Below, piece by piece: positions 8,924 through 15,883 of a stretch of 28,621 nucleotides of DNA (its first letter is position 1; each line of letters opens with the position of its first letter). The notes under the pieces were generated by a model. The model saw nothing but the letters and a program-made list of their open reading frames with translations. It was not told the origin of the DNA and searched no databases. Origin of the DNA: an uncultured Oscillospiraceae bacterium (lineage in GTDB: Bacteria; Bacillota; Clostridia; Oscillospirales; Oscillospiraceae); contig CAKTPQ010000022.1 of the NCBI GenBank assembly GCA_934591745.1, positions 1-28,621 on the forward strand, read 5' to 3'. A program made the position numbers and the translations under genes.

Positions 8924-9340
8924 TCACAGCCCCATTTCCGCCATGGCCTGCTCCAGCGCGCCGGAGGAGAAGGCCTCGTTTTCGATGGCGGCCCAGCGTT
9001 CGGCGCTCCAGATCTCGGCGCGGTCGAAGCTGCCCACTACCACGACCTCCTTGGTCAGACCCGCGTACTCCCGCAGCTTGGCGGGGATGAGGATGCGGCC
9101 CTGGGAGTCCGGCTCGCAGTCCGCCGCATAGGCGAACAGGGCGCGGAGCTTCTTTACCTCGTTGTAGGACAGCTCCTTCAGCCGGGCCATGAAGGCGGCC
9201 CAGCTCTCGTCGGAGTAGACGGAGAGGCAGTGATCCTGTCCCACGGTGACGTGAAACGTCTGGCCCAACTCCTTGCGGAGAGAGGCCGGAATGAACAGGC
9301 GGCCCTTGGCGTCGATATTGTGGCTGAACTGACCGGTCAT
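8924..9340 (-). CDS. mraZ: MraZ, transcriptional regulator of the dcw cluster
   Basis: DNA-binding protein of the SpoVT/AbrB fold that represses its own cluster in bacteria where it has been tested. The 138 residues carry two copies of the signature: IDAKGRLFIPASLR near the N-terminus and DSQGRILIPAKLRE about 70 residues later, each with the DxxxR motif. Length is slightly under the E. coli protein. It is first in the cluster and is preceded by MraZ-box-like G-rich repeats and a promoter candidate, so autoregulation is likely. The start is ATG 9340 with GAGAGGAGG upstream. Confidence 0.95.
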   Translation of the reverse strand: MTGQFSHNIDAKGRLFIPASLRKELGQTFHVTVGQDHCLSVYSDESWAAFMARLKELSYNEVKKLRALFAYAADCEPDSQGRILIPAKLREYAGLTKEVVVVGSFDRAEIWSAERWAAIENEAFSSGALEQAMAEMGL

Positions 9341-9395
9341 GGGGCCGCCTCCTCTCGTGTGAAATCAGGTGACCGGTGGAAAACCGTGGGATGAT

Positions 9396-9433
9396 CCCCC
9401 ACAAAAGGGGGCACTTCCCCCACATTCCACCAC
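9396..9433 (-). promoter_or_regulatory. MraZ-box-like repeat cluster upstream of mraZ
   Basis: On the minus strand this stretch holds TGGTG, then TGGGG ten bases later, and a second GTGGGGG 21 bases after the first GTGGGGG (plus-strand CCCCCAC at 9396-9402 and 9417-9423). An inverted C-run lies between them. MraZ is known to bind spaced TGGG repeats between the promoter and its own gene. The position here, about 55-95 bases from the mraZ start and just below the promoter candidate, fits that. Confidence 0.55.
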
Positions 9434-9443
9434 TCACGGGATT

Positions 9444-9472
9444 AGTATACATAATGCGTTATGAAAATGCAA
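9444..9472 (-). promoter_or_regulatory. Candidate mraZ promoter
   Basis: Minus strand: TTGCAT (9467-9472), 17 bases, TATACT (9444-9449). The -10 is 5 of 6 to consensus and the -35 is 3 of 6. It lies directly upstream of the MraZ-box-like repeats. This would drive the whole dcw cluster. Confidence 0.45.
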
Positions 9473-9574
9473 GCAGAAGTTTCCTCCCGCAAAGGCTGCA
9501 AAAGCGCCAAATTTTTCCAGAAAACAGGGGAAAACGGGCACGTCTTAAAACGCATGTTCGATGCACGGAGGCGC

Positions 9575-9613
9575 AAAAAACCGGTAGACACAAAATATAG
9601 TGTCTACCGGTTT
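9575..9613 (-). terminator. Intrinsic terminator of the HAD-coaD operon
   Basis: A perfect 14-bp stem (AAACCGGTAGACAC at 9578-9591 with its complement at 9600-9613) encloses an 8-base loop. On the minus strand it is followed by a run of T. It ends the operon that finishes with the coiled-coil gene. The other 250 or so bases of the 9341-9704 gap hold the mraZ control sites and otherwise AT-rich sequence without a supportable gene. Confidence 0.9.
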
Positions 9614-9704
9614 GGAGTGCCACAAGATGTTATTCGATTGTGGAAAATGTAGAAATGCTTATAAAATATTCGGTGATTTTAAACAAAGGGTACAGAGGGG
9701 GGCG

Positions 9705-10247
9705 TTACTGGGCGCTGCTCTCTGTCTTGGGGGCGTCCTCGGCGGCGCCGGTGCGGTTCAGCTCGGCCCGCTGGGCCTGCATCTGCTCCTGACTGGCGGC
9801 GCGGAAGCGGACACGGGATTCCTGTACCTCGGTGAGGGCCATCTGGATGGCCTCCTCCGTGCGGCGCAGGGCGTCCTCGGTGTAGGTATTGGCCACATGG
9901 TACAGCTCGCGGGTGCGCTCCTCGGCGCGGCGGACGATCTCGCTGCTCTTCTGGCGGGCCAGCTGGATGGTCTCGCTCTCGGAGACGATGACCTTGGCGT
10001 CCAGCTCCGCCTGACGCAGCATCTTCTCCACTTCCTTTTTGGCACCGGCCACATACTCAGTGCGGGCGGCGATCAGCTCGCGGGCCTTTTTCAGCTCCAG
10101 CGGGAGCTTGGCGCGGATCTCATCCAGCAGGTCCAGCGCCTCATCGCGGTTGATGATGCATTTGTCGGAGCTGAAGGCGGCGCTCTTGGCCTCGTCGATC
10201 ATGCCGTAGAGCATATCCAGCAGTCGCTGCACATCCTTTTCTTCCAT
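9705..10247 (-). CDS. Coiled-coil protein of unknown function
   Basis: Soluble protein of 180 residues with no signal peptide or membrane segment. Nearly the whole chain is charged, Ala/Glu/Arg-rich heptad-like sequence (about residues 45-160), predicting long helices or coiled coil. The tail is disordered, with Ala, Glu and Thr. It resembles DivIVA-like and ATP-synthase-E/H-like coiled-coil families only in composition, so I assign no function. It lies 34 bases downstream of coaD as the last gene of its operon. ATG 10247 has AAAGGAA about 10 bases upstream. Confidence 0.8.
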   Translation of the reverse strand: MEEKDVQRLLDMLYGMIDEAKSAAFSSDKCIINRDEALDLLDEIRAKLPLELKKARELIAARTEYVAGAKKEVEKMLRQAELDAKVIVSESETIQLARQKSSEIVRRAEERTRELYHVANTYTEDALRRTEEAIQMALTEVQESRVRFRAASQEQMQAQRAELNRTGAAEDAPKTESSAQ

Positions 10248-10281
10248 ATCCCTGGTTCCTTTCTAAGTTTCTGGCAGGACG

Positions 10282-10761
10282 TCAGCCCCGCGTTTTTTCC
10301 AATTCCTCGGCGATGGGCGCCGGCACATACTTTTCCAGCGGCTGGCCGTAGCGGATCATCTCCCGTGCCATGGTGGAGCTGAAATGCTCGTACTCTGCGC
10401 TGGCGGGCAGCAGCAGCGTCTCCAGATCCGGCAGGATGCCCTGGTTGATGCGGGCCATCTGCAGCTCCATGTCCCAGTCCGTGGCGTTGCGCACGCCCTT
10501 GAGCAGGATATGGGCGCCCTTTTCACGGGCGTAGTCCGCCAGCAGGCCGCTCCAGTTCTCCACCTCCACGTTGGGGATGTCCGCCACGCTGCGGCGGATC
10601 AGCTCCAGCCGGCGCTCCGGCGTGAACATGGGCAGCTTCTTCTCGCAGTTGACCATGACGCAGACATACAGCTTGTCAAAGCAGGCCGCGCCCCGGCGGA
10701 TGATGTCCAGATGGCCCAGTGTGATGGGGTCGAAGCTGCCGGGATAAATGGCGATCTTCAT
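10282..10761 (-). CDS. coaD: CoaD, phosphopantetheine adenylyltransferase
   Basis: Fourth step of coenzyme A synthesis: transfers AMP from ATP to 4'-phosphopantetheine. At 159 residues it matches the family. It opens with IYPGSFDPITLGH, which contains the nucleotidyltransferase TxGH motif, and later has FSSTMARE, equivalent to the ISSTxVR motif. The open frame runs further upstream, but ATG 10761 matches the family N-terminus and has GAGGA close upstream. Only two bases separate it from the rsmD stop. The rsmD-coaD pairing is common in Firmicutes. Confidence 0.96.
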   Translation of the reverse strand: MKIAIYPGSFDPITLGHLDIIRRGAACFDKLYVCVMVNCEKKLPMFTPERRLELIRRSVADIPNVEVENWSGLLADYAREKGAHILLKGVRNATDWDMELQMARINQGILPDLETLLLPASAEYEHFSSTMAREMIRYGQPLEKYVPAPIAEELEKTRG

Positions 10762-10763
10762 GG

Positions 10764-11315
10764 TCAGTCCTCGTTTCCGCCGCGATGGAACACCGTCAGC
10801 TTGATCTTGCCGTACCGGTACTCGCGGTACAGCCGATAGGGGGCCGGAAGTGCGGGTAAAACCGTATCCGCGGCACTTTCCGCTACGATTATACCATGCT
10901 GGCGGCAAATGTCAAACGCTGCGATGTCCGTCAGCGCCTGTTCCAGCAGGCCGGAGGCGTAAGGGGGGTCCAGAAACACCAGGTCAAACTTTTCGCCGCT
11001 GCGGAGATAAGGCAGGGCGTCGCCCTGCCGGACCCGGGCGCGGTCCGCCAGCCGGCACAGGGCCAGATTCTCCTGAATGAGCCTGACGGCGTCGGGACGG
11101 CGGTCGATGAACACGCACTCCGCCGCGCCGCGGCTCAGGGCCTCGATGCCCAGCTGGCCGGTGCCGGCGAACAGGTCCAGCACACGGCGGCCCTCAATAT
11201 CGAACTGGATGATGGAAAACAGGCTCTCCTTCACCTTGCCGGTGGTGGGGCGCGTCTCCATGCCCTGCAATTCCTTCAGTACTCTGCCCCGGGCAGAGCC
11301 GGTGATGACTCTCAT
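10764..11315 (-). CDS. rsmD: RsmD, 16S rRNA (guanine-966-N2)-methyltransferase
   Basis: SAM-dependent enzyme that methylates G966 of 16S rRNA. The 183 residues begin MRVITGSARGR, followed by RPTTGKVKESLFSII, the SAM-binding DLFAGTGQLGIEALSRGA and the catalytic FLDPPY. All are hallmarks of RsmD. It starts six bases after the glycerophosphodiesterase stop and ends two bases before coaD. The ribosome binding site (AGGGGG, about 10 bases upstream) is weak, which fits translational coupling. Confidence 0.95.
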   Translation of the reverse strand: MRVITGSARGRVLKELQGMETRPTTGKVKESLFSIIQFDIEGRRVLDLFAGTGQLGIEALSRGAAECVFIDRRPDAVRLIQENLALCRLADRARVRQGDALPYLRSGEKFDLVFLDPPYASGLLEQALTDIAAFDICRQHGIIVAESAADTVLPALPAPYRLYREYRYGKIKLTVFHRGGNED

Positions 11316-11321
11316 CGGTGG

Positions 11322-12149
11322 TTACCCCCTTGGATCGAAGCATTCAAAGATGACCAGCGCGCCGTCCCGCTCGGCGGCGTCCATGTCCGCTTTGGAGCGG
11401 ATGGTCCAGCTGAACTCCTGTGCGCCGTACAGTCCGCGGCACAGCCGGAGGGACAGGGCCTTCCGGTCCTCGAAGCGGTAGGCGATGAAGTCGGGACGGG
11501 TGCGGGCGTTGAGCAGCAGGTTGCCCAGCACCCAGCGCACCGCACCGGGCAGATCCTGGGCGTCGCCGTGGCGCTGGAAATTTTCAGACAGCTGGCCCCG
11601 CACCACATCGGGACGGTTGGCCCACAGCCACATGAGGCAGCGGGGGTCAAAGGACTCGATGCAGTAGGTGACATGGTACTTGTCCAGCAGCTTGCAGGCA
11701 GCGGCGGCCAGCGCGTCGGCGTTGCCCCGCTCGGCCTTCAGCTCCACGATGAGGGGGGCTTTGCCGGCGAAGATGGGCAGCACCTCCTCCAGCAGGGGGA
11801 TGTGGTGCTCCGTGCCCTCCAGTGTGTAGTTTTTCAGGTCCTCCGCCGTCAGGTCCTCCACCAGCACGTCCGCGCCGGCGGTGCGCAGCAGGGAGGCGTC
11901 GTGGATGACGGCCAGATGGCCGTCCTTCATGAGATGGACGTCCAGCTCCGCGCCGAAGCCGCACTGGACGGCCCGGCGGAAGGCGGGGATGGAGTTTTCG
12001 GGGATGCGGGGCTTGTCGTGGAAGCCGCGGTGGGCGAAGCGCCACTTGCGGAAGCGCTCCCAGTCCTTACGGCGGCGGCAGCGCAGGCACAGGACGTACA
12101 GCAGGCACACCAGTACCAGCAGACCCAGAAGAATATATACGATGGTCAT
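11322..12149 (-). CDS. Glycerophosphodiester phosphodiesterase, membrane-anchored
   Basis: Hydrolyses glycerophosphodiesters from lipid turnover to glycerol-3-phosphate and an alcohol. The 275 residues start with a transmembrane segment (about 3-22) followed by basic residues CRRRK. The TIM-barrel GDPD domain follows: FAHRGFH, IPENSIPAF, ELDVHLMKDGHLAVIHD and VELK carry the conserved metal and catalytic residues. Charge placement suggests the domain stays on the cytoplasmic side, which is an inference. The ATG has GGAGG upstream and lies one base after the MFS stop. The natural substrate is unknown. Confidence 0.88.
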   Translation of the reverse strand: MTIVYILLGLLVLVCLLYVLCLRCRRRKDWERFRKWRFAHRGFHDKPRIPENSIPAFRRAVQCGFGAELDVHLMKDGHLAVIHDASLLRTAGADVLVEDLTAEDLKNYTLEGTEHHIPLLEEVLPIFAGKAPLIVELKAERGNADALAAAACKLLDKYHVTYCIESFDPRCLMWLWANRPDVVRGQLSENFQRHGDAQDLPGAVRWVLGNLLLNARTRPDFIAYRFEDRKALSLRLCRGLYGAQEFSWTIRSKADMDAAERDGALVIFECFDPRG

Positions 12150-12150
12150 A

Positions 12151-13710
12151 TCAATCCGCCTCCAGATCTTCCAGAACTTCGATGCCGACCTTGGCCTCGG
12201 GCTTGCTGTCGCCGTGCTTCACCATGAGCATGGTGAGGAACGCCAGCGCCGTGAACACGGCGGCGTAGGGGAACAGCACGTGCATGCCGAACTGGTCCAT
12301 CAGCAGGCCGGACACCATGGGAGTGGCCACCTGCGCCGCCATGGAGGCGGTGTAGTAAAAGCCGGTGTACTTGCCCACGTCGCCGCCGGAGGCCAGCTCC
12401 ACCACCATGGGGAAGGAGTTGACGTTGATGGTGGCCCAGCCGATGCCGGCCAGCGCGAACATGGCGTTCATCAGCATGGTGGGGCTGTCGGCATTGAGGA
12501 AGGCGGCCACGGTGAAGGCGCCGGTGAGCATGACCACGCCGGCCAGGATGGTCTTTTTGCGGCCGACCTTGCTGGCGATGAAGCCCACGGGCAGATAGGC
12601 CACGATGGCGGCGGCCTGGGCGATGATGAGGGTCAGGTTATAGTCCTTGTGCAGGATGTTGCTGGCGTAGACGGAGTATTTGCTGGTGACGGCGTTGTAG
12701 CCGAAGAACCACAGCACGATGGAAAGCAGGATGAAGATCAGACTCTTGACCTCGTCGGCGGACAGCTTGCGGCTGGCGGTGGGGTCGTCGGCCTCGGACT
12801 GATCTTCCAGTCCGGAGGCTACGGCCTGCTGCTGCATCTCCGCGGCCCACTCCGGCTCCCGGACGGTGAGCAGGAAGATCACCAGCGCCGCCAGCATCAG
12901 CGCCGCGATGACGCCGAAGTAGCCGGTGTAGCTCATGAGGCTGTTGCGGACGGCGGAGGTGGCGAACACCATGCCCAGCGCCAGCACCAGAATACCGCCG
13001 GCGGAGCCCATGAGGTTGATGACGGCGTTGGCCTTGGAGCGCAGGGGCTTCAGCGTTACGTCGGGCATCAGGGCCACGGCGGGGGAGCGGAACGTGGCCA
13101 TGGATACGAGGATGATGAGCAGCAGCACCACGAAGAAGATCAGCGTGGAGGGGTGCTCCGCCGTCATCTGCCAGGCGCAGGCCTGCCGGGCGGGCACCAC
13201 ATAGTTGGTGTAATCCGGGTTGGTGACGGTGTTCTCCCCGTCGGTGAGCTGGCTGCGGATGGCGGTGAACTCCTCCTCCGTGAACTTCTGGCTGAGGATG
13301 AACTTCTCGCCGGAGGGAGTCAGCAGCGTGGCGTCCTTCTCCTCCCGGTAGATGGTGGCCAGGGCGGCGGGATCGTCGATGGCGGACACGTCCCGCAGAT
13401 TCTTCAGCTGGGCGTTGTCCACAAAGGACAGGCAGACCAGCGCCACCGCAGCGATAAGAGTGCCGACGACGATGAAGGGTGTCCGGCGGCCATGGCGGCT
13501 GGTGCACTTGTCGGAGATGTGGCCGAACAGGGGCAGCAGGAACAGCGCCAGCACGTTGTCCAGTGCCATGATGACGCCGGACCAGGTCTGGCTCATGCCG
13601 AACTTGTTGGTCAGGATCAGGGGGATGGTGTTGTCATAGGCCTGCCAGAAGGCGCAGATGAGGAAGAAGGCGAAGCCTACCATGATGGTGCGCTTGTAGT
13701 TGAGTTTCAT
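12151..13710 (-). CDS. MFS transporter with a large external loop
   Basis: Major facilitator permease of 519 residues with about 12 transmembrane segments. The loop 2-3 motif GHISDKCTSRHGRRTPF (about 63-79) is typical. General layout resembles the GPH/SLC45-like sugar branch, but I cannot name the substrate. A hydrophilic insert of about 90 residues (98-188) sits between segments 3 and 4, on the predicted outer face, where most MFS proteins have a short loop. A charged linker (about 290-320) joins the two halves. The start overlaps the stop of the HAD gene by four bases (ATGA), so translation is coupled. Confidence 0.85.
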   Translation of the reverse strand: MKLNYKRTIMVGFAFFLICAFWQAYDNTIPLILTNKFGMSQTWSGVIMALDNVLALFLLPLFGHISDKCTSRHGRRTPFIVVGTLIAAVALVCLSFVDNAQLKNLRDVSAIDDPAALATIYREEKDATLLTPSGEKFILSQKFTEEEFTAIRSQLTDGENTVTNPDYTNYVVPARQACAWQMTAEHPSTLIFFVVLLLIILVSMATFRSPAVALMPDVTLKPLRSKANAVINLMGSAGGILVLALGMVFATSAVRNSLMSYTGYFGVIAALMLAALVIFLLTVREPEWAAEMQQQAVASGLEDQSEADDPTASRKLSADEVKSLIFILLSIVLWFFGYNAVTSKYSVYASNILHKDYNLTLIIAQAAAIVAYLPVGFIASKVGRKKTILAGVVMLTGAFTVAAFLNADSPTMLMNAMFALAGIGWATINVNSFPMVVELASGGDVGKYTGFYYTASMAAQVATPMVSGLLMDQFGMHVLFPYAAVFTALAFLTMLMVKHGDSKPEAKVGIEVLEDLEAD

Positions 13711-14504
13711 AGCGTTTCCTCCAGTTGGCGGTACAGGGCCGCGATGTCAGAAAAGATCCACGTGGGATGGATGCCGTATTGGGCGATGTCCGCCTCCGTG
13801 CCCTCGCCGGACAGCACGAAGATGCTGTCGATGCCGGCGTTGACGCCGCAGGCGATGTCGGTGTAGAGCCGGTCGCCGATGATGACCGTCTGCTCCGGCG
13901 CAAAGCCGGTGCGGCGCAGGGCCAGCTCCGCCATGGCGGGCCGGGGCTTGCCCAGAAACAGCGGCTCGCGGCCGGTGGCGGTGGTCAGCATGCGGCAGAC
14001 GCTGCCGCAGTCCGGAACGGAGCCGTACCAGGTGGGGCAGACCCAGTCGGGATTGGTGGCCAGCCACGTGACGCCCCGGTTCAGCAGGATGCAGGCGTCC
14101 TCCAGCTTCTGAAATGTCAGCTCCCGGTCAAAGCCGCACAGCAGGATGTCGATACTGTCCTCCAGCCGGTCGGTGACGGGGATGCCGGCCTCCCGCAGCT
14201 GGGAGAGGAACGAGCGGGTGCCGAACACATAGCACCTTTTGCCGGGGTGGCAGCGGCGCAGGTGGTCGATGGCGGCGTCCACGGAGGTGAGGTAGTCCTC
14301 CCGCCCGGTGGGGATGCCCATGCGGGAGAGCTTTTCAATGTAGCCCTCCACGCCCCGGGAGGAGTTGTTGGTCAGGAACAGGTAGCGTCCGCCGATGCGG
14401 CGGATGTGGGACAGAAATTCCGGCACTTTGTCAAACAGCCGGTCGTCCAGATAGAGCGTGCCGTCCATGTCCAGCAGGAACAGCCGCTTGTCCGCAAGAG
14501 ACAT
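13707..14504 (-). CDS. HAD-superfamily phosphatase, NagD/AraL type (class IIA)
   Basis: Cytoplasmic phosphatase of 265 residues. It shows FLLDMDGTLYLDD with nucleophile Asp12 and acid/base Asp14, LTNNSSR for motif II, a lysine in LGKPRPAM for motif III and IIGDRLYTDIACG for motif IV. The cap order fits HAD IIA enzymes such as NagD, AraL and pyridoxal or glycerol-phosphate phosphatases. The substrate is unknown; the glycerophosphodiesterase in the same operon makes glycerol-3-phosphate plausible. ATG 14504 is chosen over an in-frame ATG 24 bases upstream because GGAGG lies just before it. It is the first gene of the operon. Confidence 0.88.
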   Translation of the reverse strand: MSLADKRLFLLDMDGTLYLDDRLFDKVPEFLSHIRRIGGRYLFLTNNSSRGVEGYIEKLSRMGIPTGREDYLTSVDAAIDHLRRCHPGKRCYVFGTRSFLSQLREAGIPVTDRLEDSIDILLCGFDRELTFQKLEDACILLNRGVTWLATNPDWVCPTWYGSVPDCGSVCRMLTTATGREPLFLGKPRPAMAELALRRTGFAPEQTVIIGDRLYTDIACGVNAGIDSIFVLSGEGTEADIAQYGIHPTWIFSDIAALYRQLEETL

Positions 14505-14535
14505 TTTTCCGCCTCCCTCCGTTTGCATACCTTAT

Positions 14536-14564
14536 AGATTAGCACAAAGACAGGAGACTGGCAA
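14536..14564 (-). promoter_or_regulatory. Promoter candidate for the HAD-to-coaD operon
   Basis: Minus strand: TTGCCA (14559-14564, 5 of 6 to consensus), 17 bases, then TGC-TAATCT (14536-14541), a weak -10 with a TGn extension. Start codon 14504 is about 30 bases downstream. It lies at one end of the 323-bp divergent gap shared with spo0A. Confidence 0.5.
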
Positions 14565-14625
14565 GCGCGGTGCGTAAAAAGTAAAAAATTTCGCCATGCG
14601 AAAAAAGTAAGGAAAAGGCGAGGAG

Positions 14626-14748
14626 CGTCGAAAACAGGAAAAAGTGTTAACTATGTGTAAAAGCTACAACTTTATCGGAAAATTCTAAGTAAAACATAGG
14701 AATAATCGACAGAAACCCCTTGCATACGATGTCTCATTGTGCTAATTT
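14626..14748 (+). promoter_or_regulatory. spo0A upstream control region (candidate sites)
   Basis: This AT-rich part of the 14505-14827 gap holds several weak signals. CGTCGAA at 14626 and ATCGACA at 14705-14711 (TGTCGAT on the other strand) each differ from the Spo0A box by one base. ACAGGAAAA at 14634 fits a sigma-H -35 (RnnGGAwww), but no good -10 follows. TTGCAT at 14720 plus TGC-TAATTT 17 bases on could be a sigma-A promoter. In Bacillus spo0A has both sigma-A and sigma-H promoters and binds its own product. The rest of the gap holds nothing I can name. Confidence 0.35.
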
Positions 14749-14827
14749 TTATGACGGGTCACCGAGAATTGTTGGAACACTGCGAAACGGCGGCCCGAAT
14801 GCGAATCAAAAAGGACGGGGGAAGAAA

Positions 14828-15580
14828 ATGGACACAAAAATACGCGTGATGCTGGCGGACGCCAGCGCAGAGTTCCGACTATTGCTGCGGGAGGCTCTGG
14901 AGGAGACCGGAGAGTTCCAGGTGGTAGGCGAAACGGGAGACGGCAGCCAGGTGGCGGGGCTGGTGGCGGAGACACATCCGCAGATCCTGTTGATGGACAC
15001 CATGCTGCCGGTGCTGGACGGCATCGGGGTGCTGCGGCAGCTCCGTGAGAGGGAGGAGCGGCCCCGCACCATCGTGCTGTCAGCCTTTTACAACGACCGG
15101 ATGATCCACGAGGCAGTGGATCTGGGCGCCTACTTTTTCCTGCCGAAGCCCGTCAGCGAGGCCTCGCTGATGGAGCACATGCGGCGGGCCGTGGCACCGC
15201 CGGCCCAGAGGGAGCCTGCGCCTCAGCTGGAGGGCATGGTCACGGCCATCATCCACGAGATCGGCGTACCGGCCCACATCAAGGGCTATCAGTACCTGCG
15301 GGAGGCCATCATGATCACCGTGGACGATATGGAGGTCATCAACGCCGTCACCAAGGTGCTGTATCCCGAGGTAGCCAAGCGCTTCAGCACCACGCCCAGC
15401 CGGGTGGAGAGGGCCATCCGCCACGCCATCGAGGTGGCATGGGACCGGGGCGATCTGGAGACGCTGCAGAAGTACTTCGGGTATACGGTGAACTCCGCCA
15501 AGGGCAAGCCCACCAACAGCGAGTTCATCGCCATGATCGCCGACCGCCTTCAGCTGAAGCTGAAGAAGCGGCAGGCATAG
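14828..15580 (+). CDS. spo0A: Spo0A, master response regulator of sporulation
   Basis: Transcription factor that commits the cell to sporulation once phosphorylated. The 250 residues have an N-terminal receiver (about 1-120) with phospho-acceptor Asp57 in LLMDTMLP, Ser85 in the conserved Thr/Ser position and Lys107 in FLPKP. The C-terminal DNA-binding domain (about 135-250) is almost textbook: [36 protein letters not shown] and [13 protein letters not shown]. The acidic pocket reads LADAS, so the second of the usual two Asp residues is Ala12. The start is ATG 14828 after GGGGGAAG; the open frame upstream has no family match. Transcribed alone, ending at the terminator at 15631. Confidence 0.97.
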   Translation: MDTKIRVMLADASAEFRLLLREALEETGEFQVVGETGDGSQVAGLVAETHPQILLMDTMLPVLDGIGVLRQLREREERPRTIVLSAFYNDRMIHEAVDLGAYFFLPKPVSEASLMEHMRRAVAPPAQREPAPQLEGMVTAIIHEIGVPAHIKGYQYLREAIMITVDDMEVINAVTKVLYPEVAKRFSTTPSRVERAIRHAIEVAWDRGDLETLQKYFGYTVNSAKGKPTNSEFIAMIADRLQLKLKKRQA

Positions 15581-15630
15581 AGGGAGGACATGCGGCATGT
15601 CTGAGGGGGCAGGCCGCATGGCAGAAGTGA

Positions 15631-15671
15631 AAAACGGACGGCACACCGGAGGGGGTGTGCCGTCCGTTTTT
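15631..15671. terminator. Bidirectional terminator between spo0A and copA
   Basis: A 17-bp perfect stem, 15631-15647 paired with 15654-15670, encloses a six-base loop. A-run and T-run flanks serve both directions. It separates the converging spo0A and copA transcripts. Confidence 0.92.
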
Positions 15672-15682
15672 GCTATGGGGGG

Positions 15683-15883
15683 TCAGCGGATGTCCGTCAC
15701 CTGATAGCCGGCGTCGGCCACGGCCTTTTTCAGAGCCTCGTCGCTGGCGTCGCCGGTGACGACGGCGGTCTTGCTGGCCAGGTCCACCGAGGCGGTGACG
15801 CCGGGCAGAGCGCTGAGGGCCTTTTCCACATGGGCCACGCAGTGGGCGCACATCATGCCCTCGATAGTAAGTGTTTTCTTCAT
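15683..15883 (-). CDS. Possible free CopZ-like chaperone from an internal start in copA
   Basis: The last 66 codons of copA begin with ATG and encode a complete HMA domain, MKKTLTIEGMMCAHC onward, which is the size and layout of the copper chaperone CopZ. A full AGGAGGA lies 7 bases upstream, so ribosomes could start here in the same frame. The result would be both a fused and a free form. Production of the short form is inferred only from the start signals. An alternative is that the site is left over from a copA-copZ operon that fused. Confidence 0.45.
   Translation of the reverse strand: MKKTLTIEGMMCAHCVAHVEKALSALPGVTASVDLASKTAVVTGDASDEALKKAVADAGYQVTDIR

Noticed and set aside
9461..9652. 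A small plus-strand open frame in the mraZ upstream region
   Set aside because: It reads through the perfect terminator stem at 9578-9613 and overlaps the mraZ promoter candidate, with no ribosome binding site.
14720..14827. An upstream in-frame start for Spo0A
   Set aside because: The extra residues do not match the family, and the ATG at 14828 has a ribosome binding site; the upstream ATG lies within the promoter candidate.
15080..15646. A 188-residue open frame opposite spo0A
   Set aside because: Spo0A on the other strand is unmistakable; this is its antisense frame.
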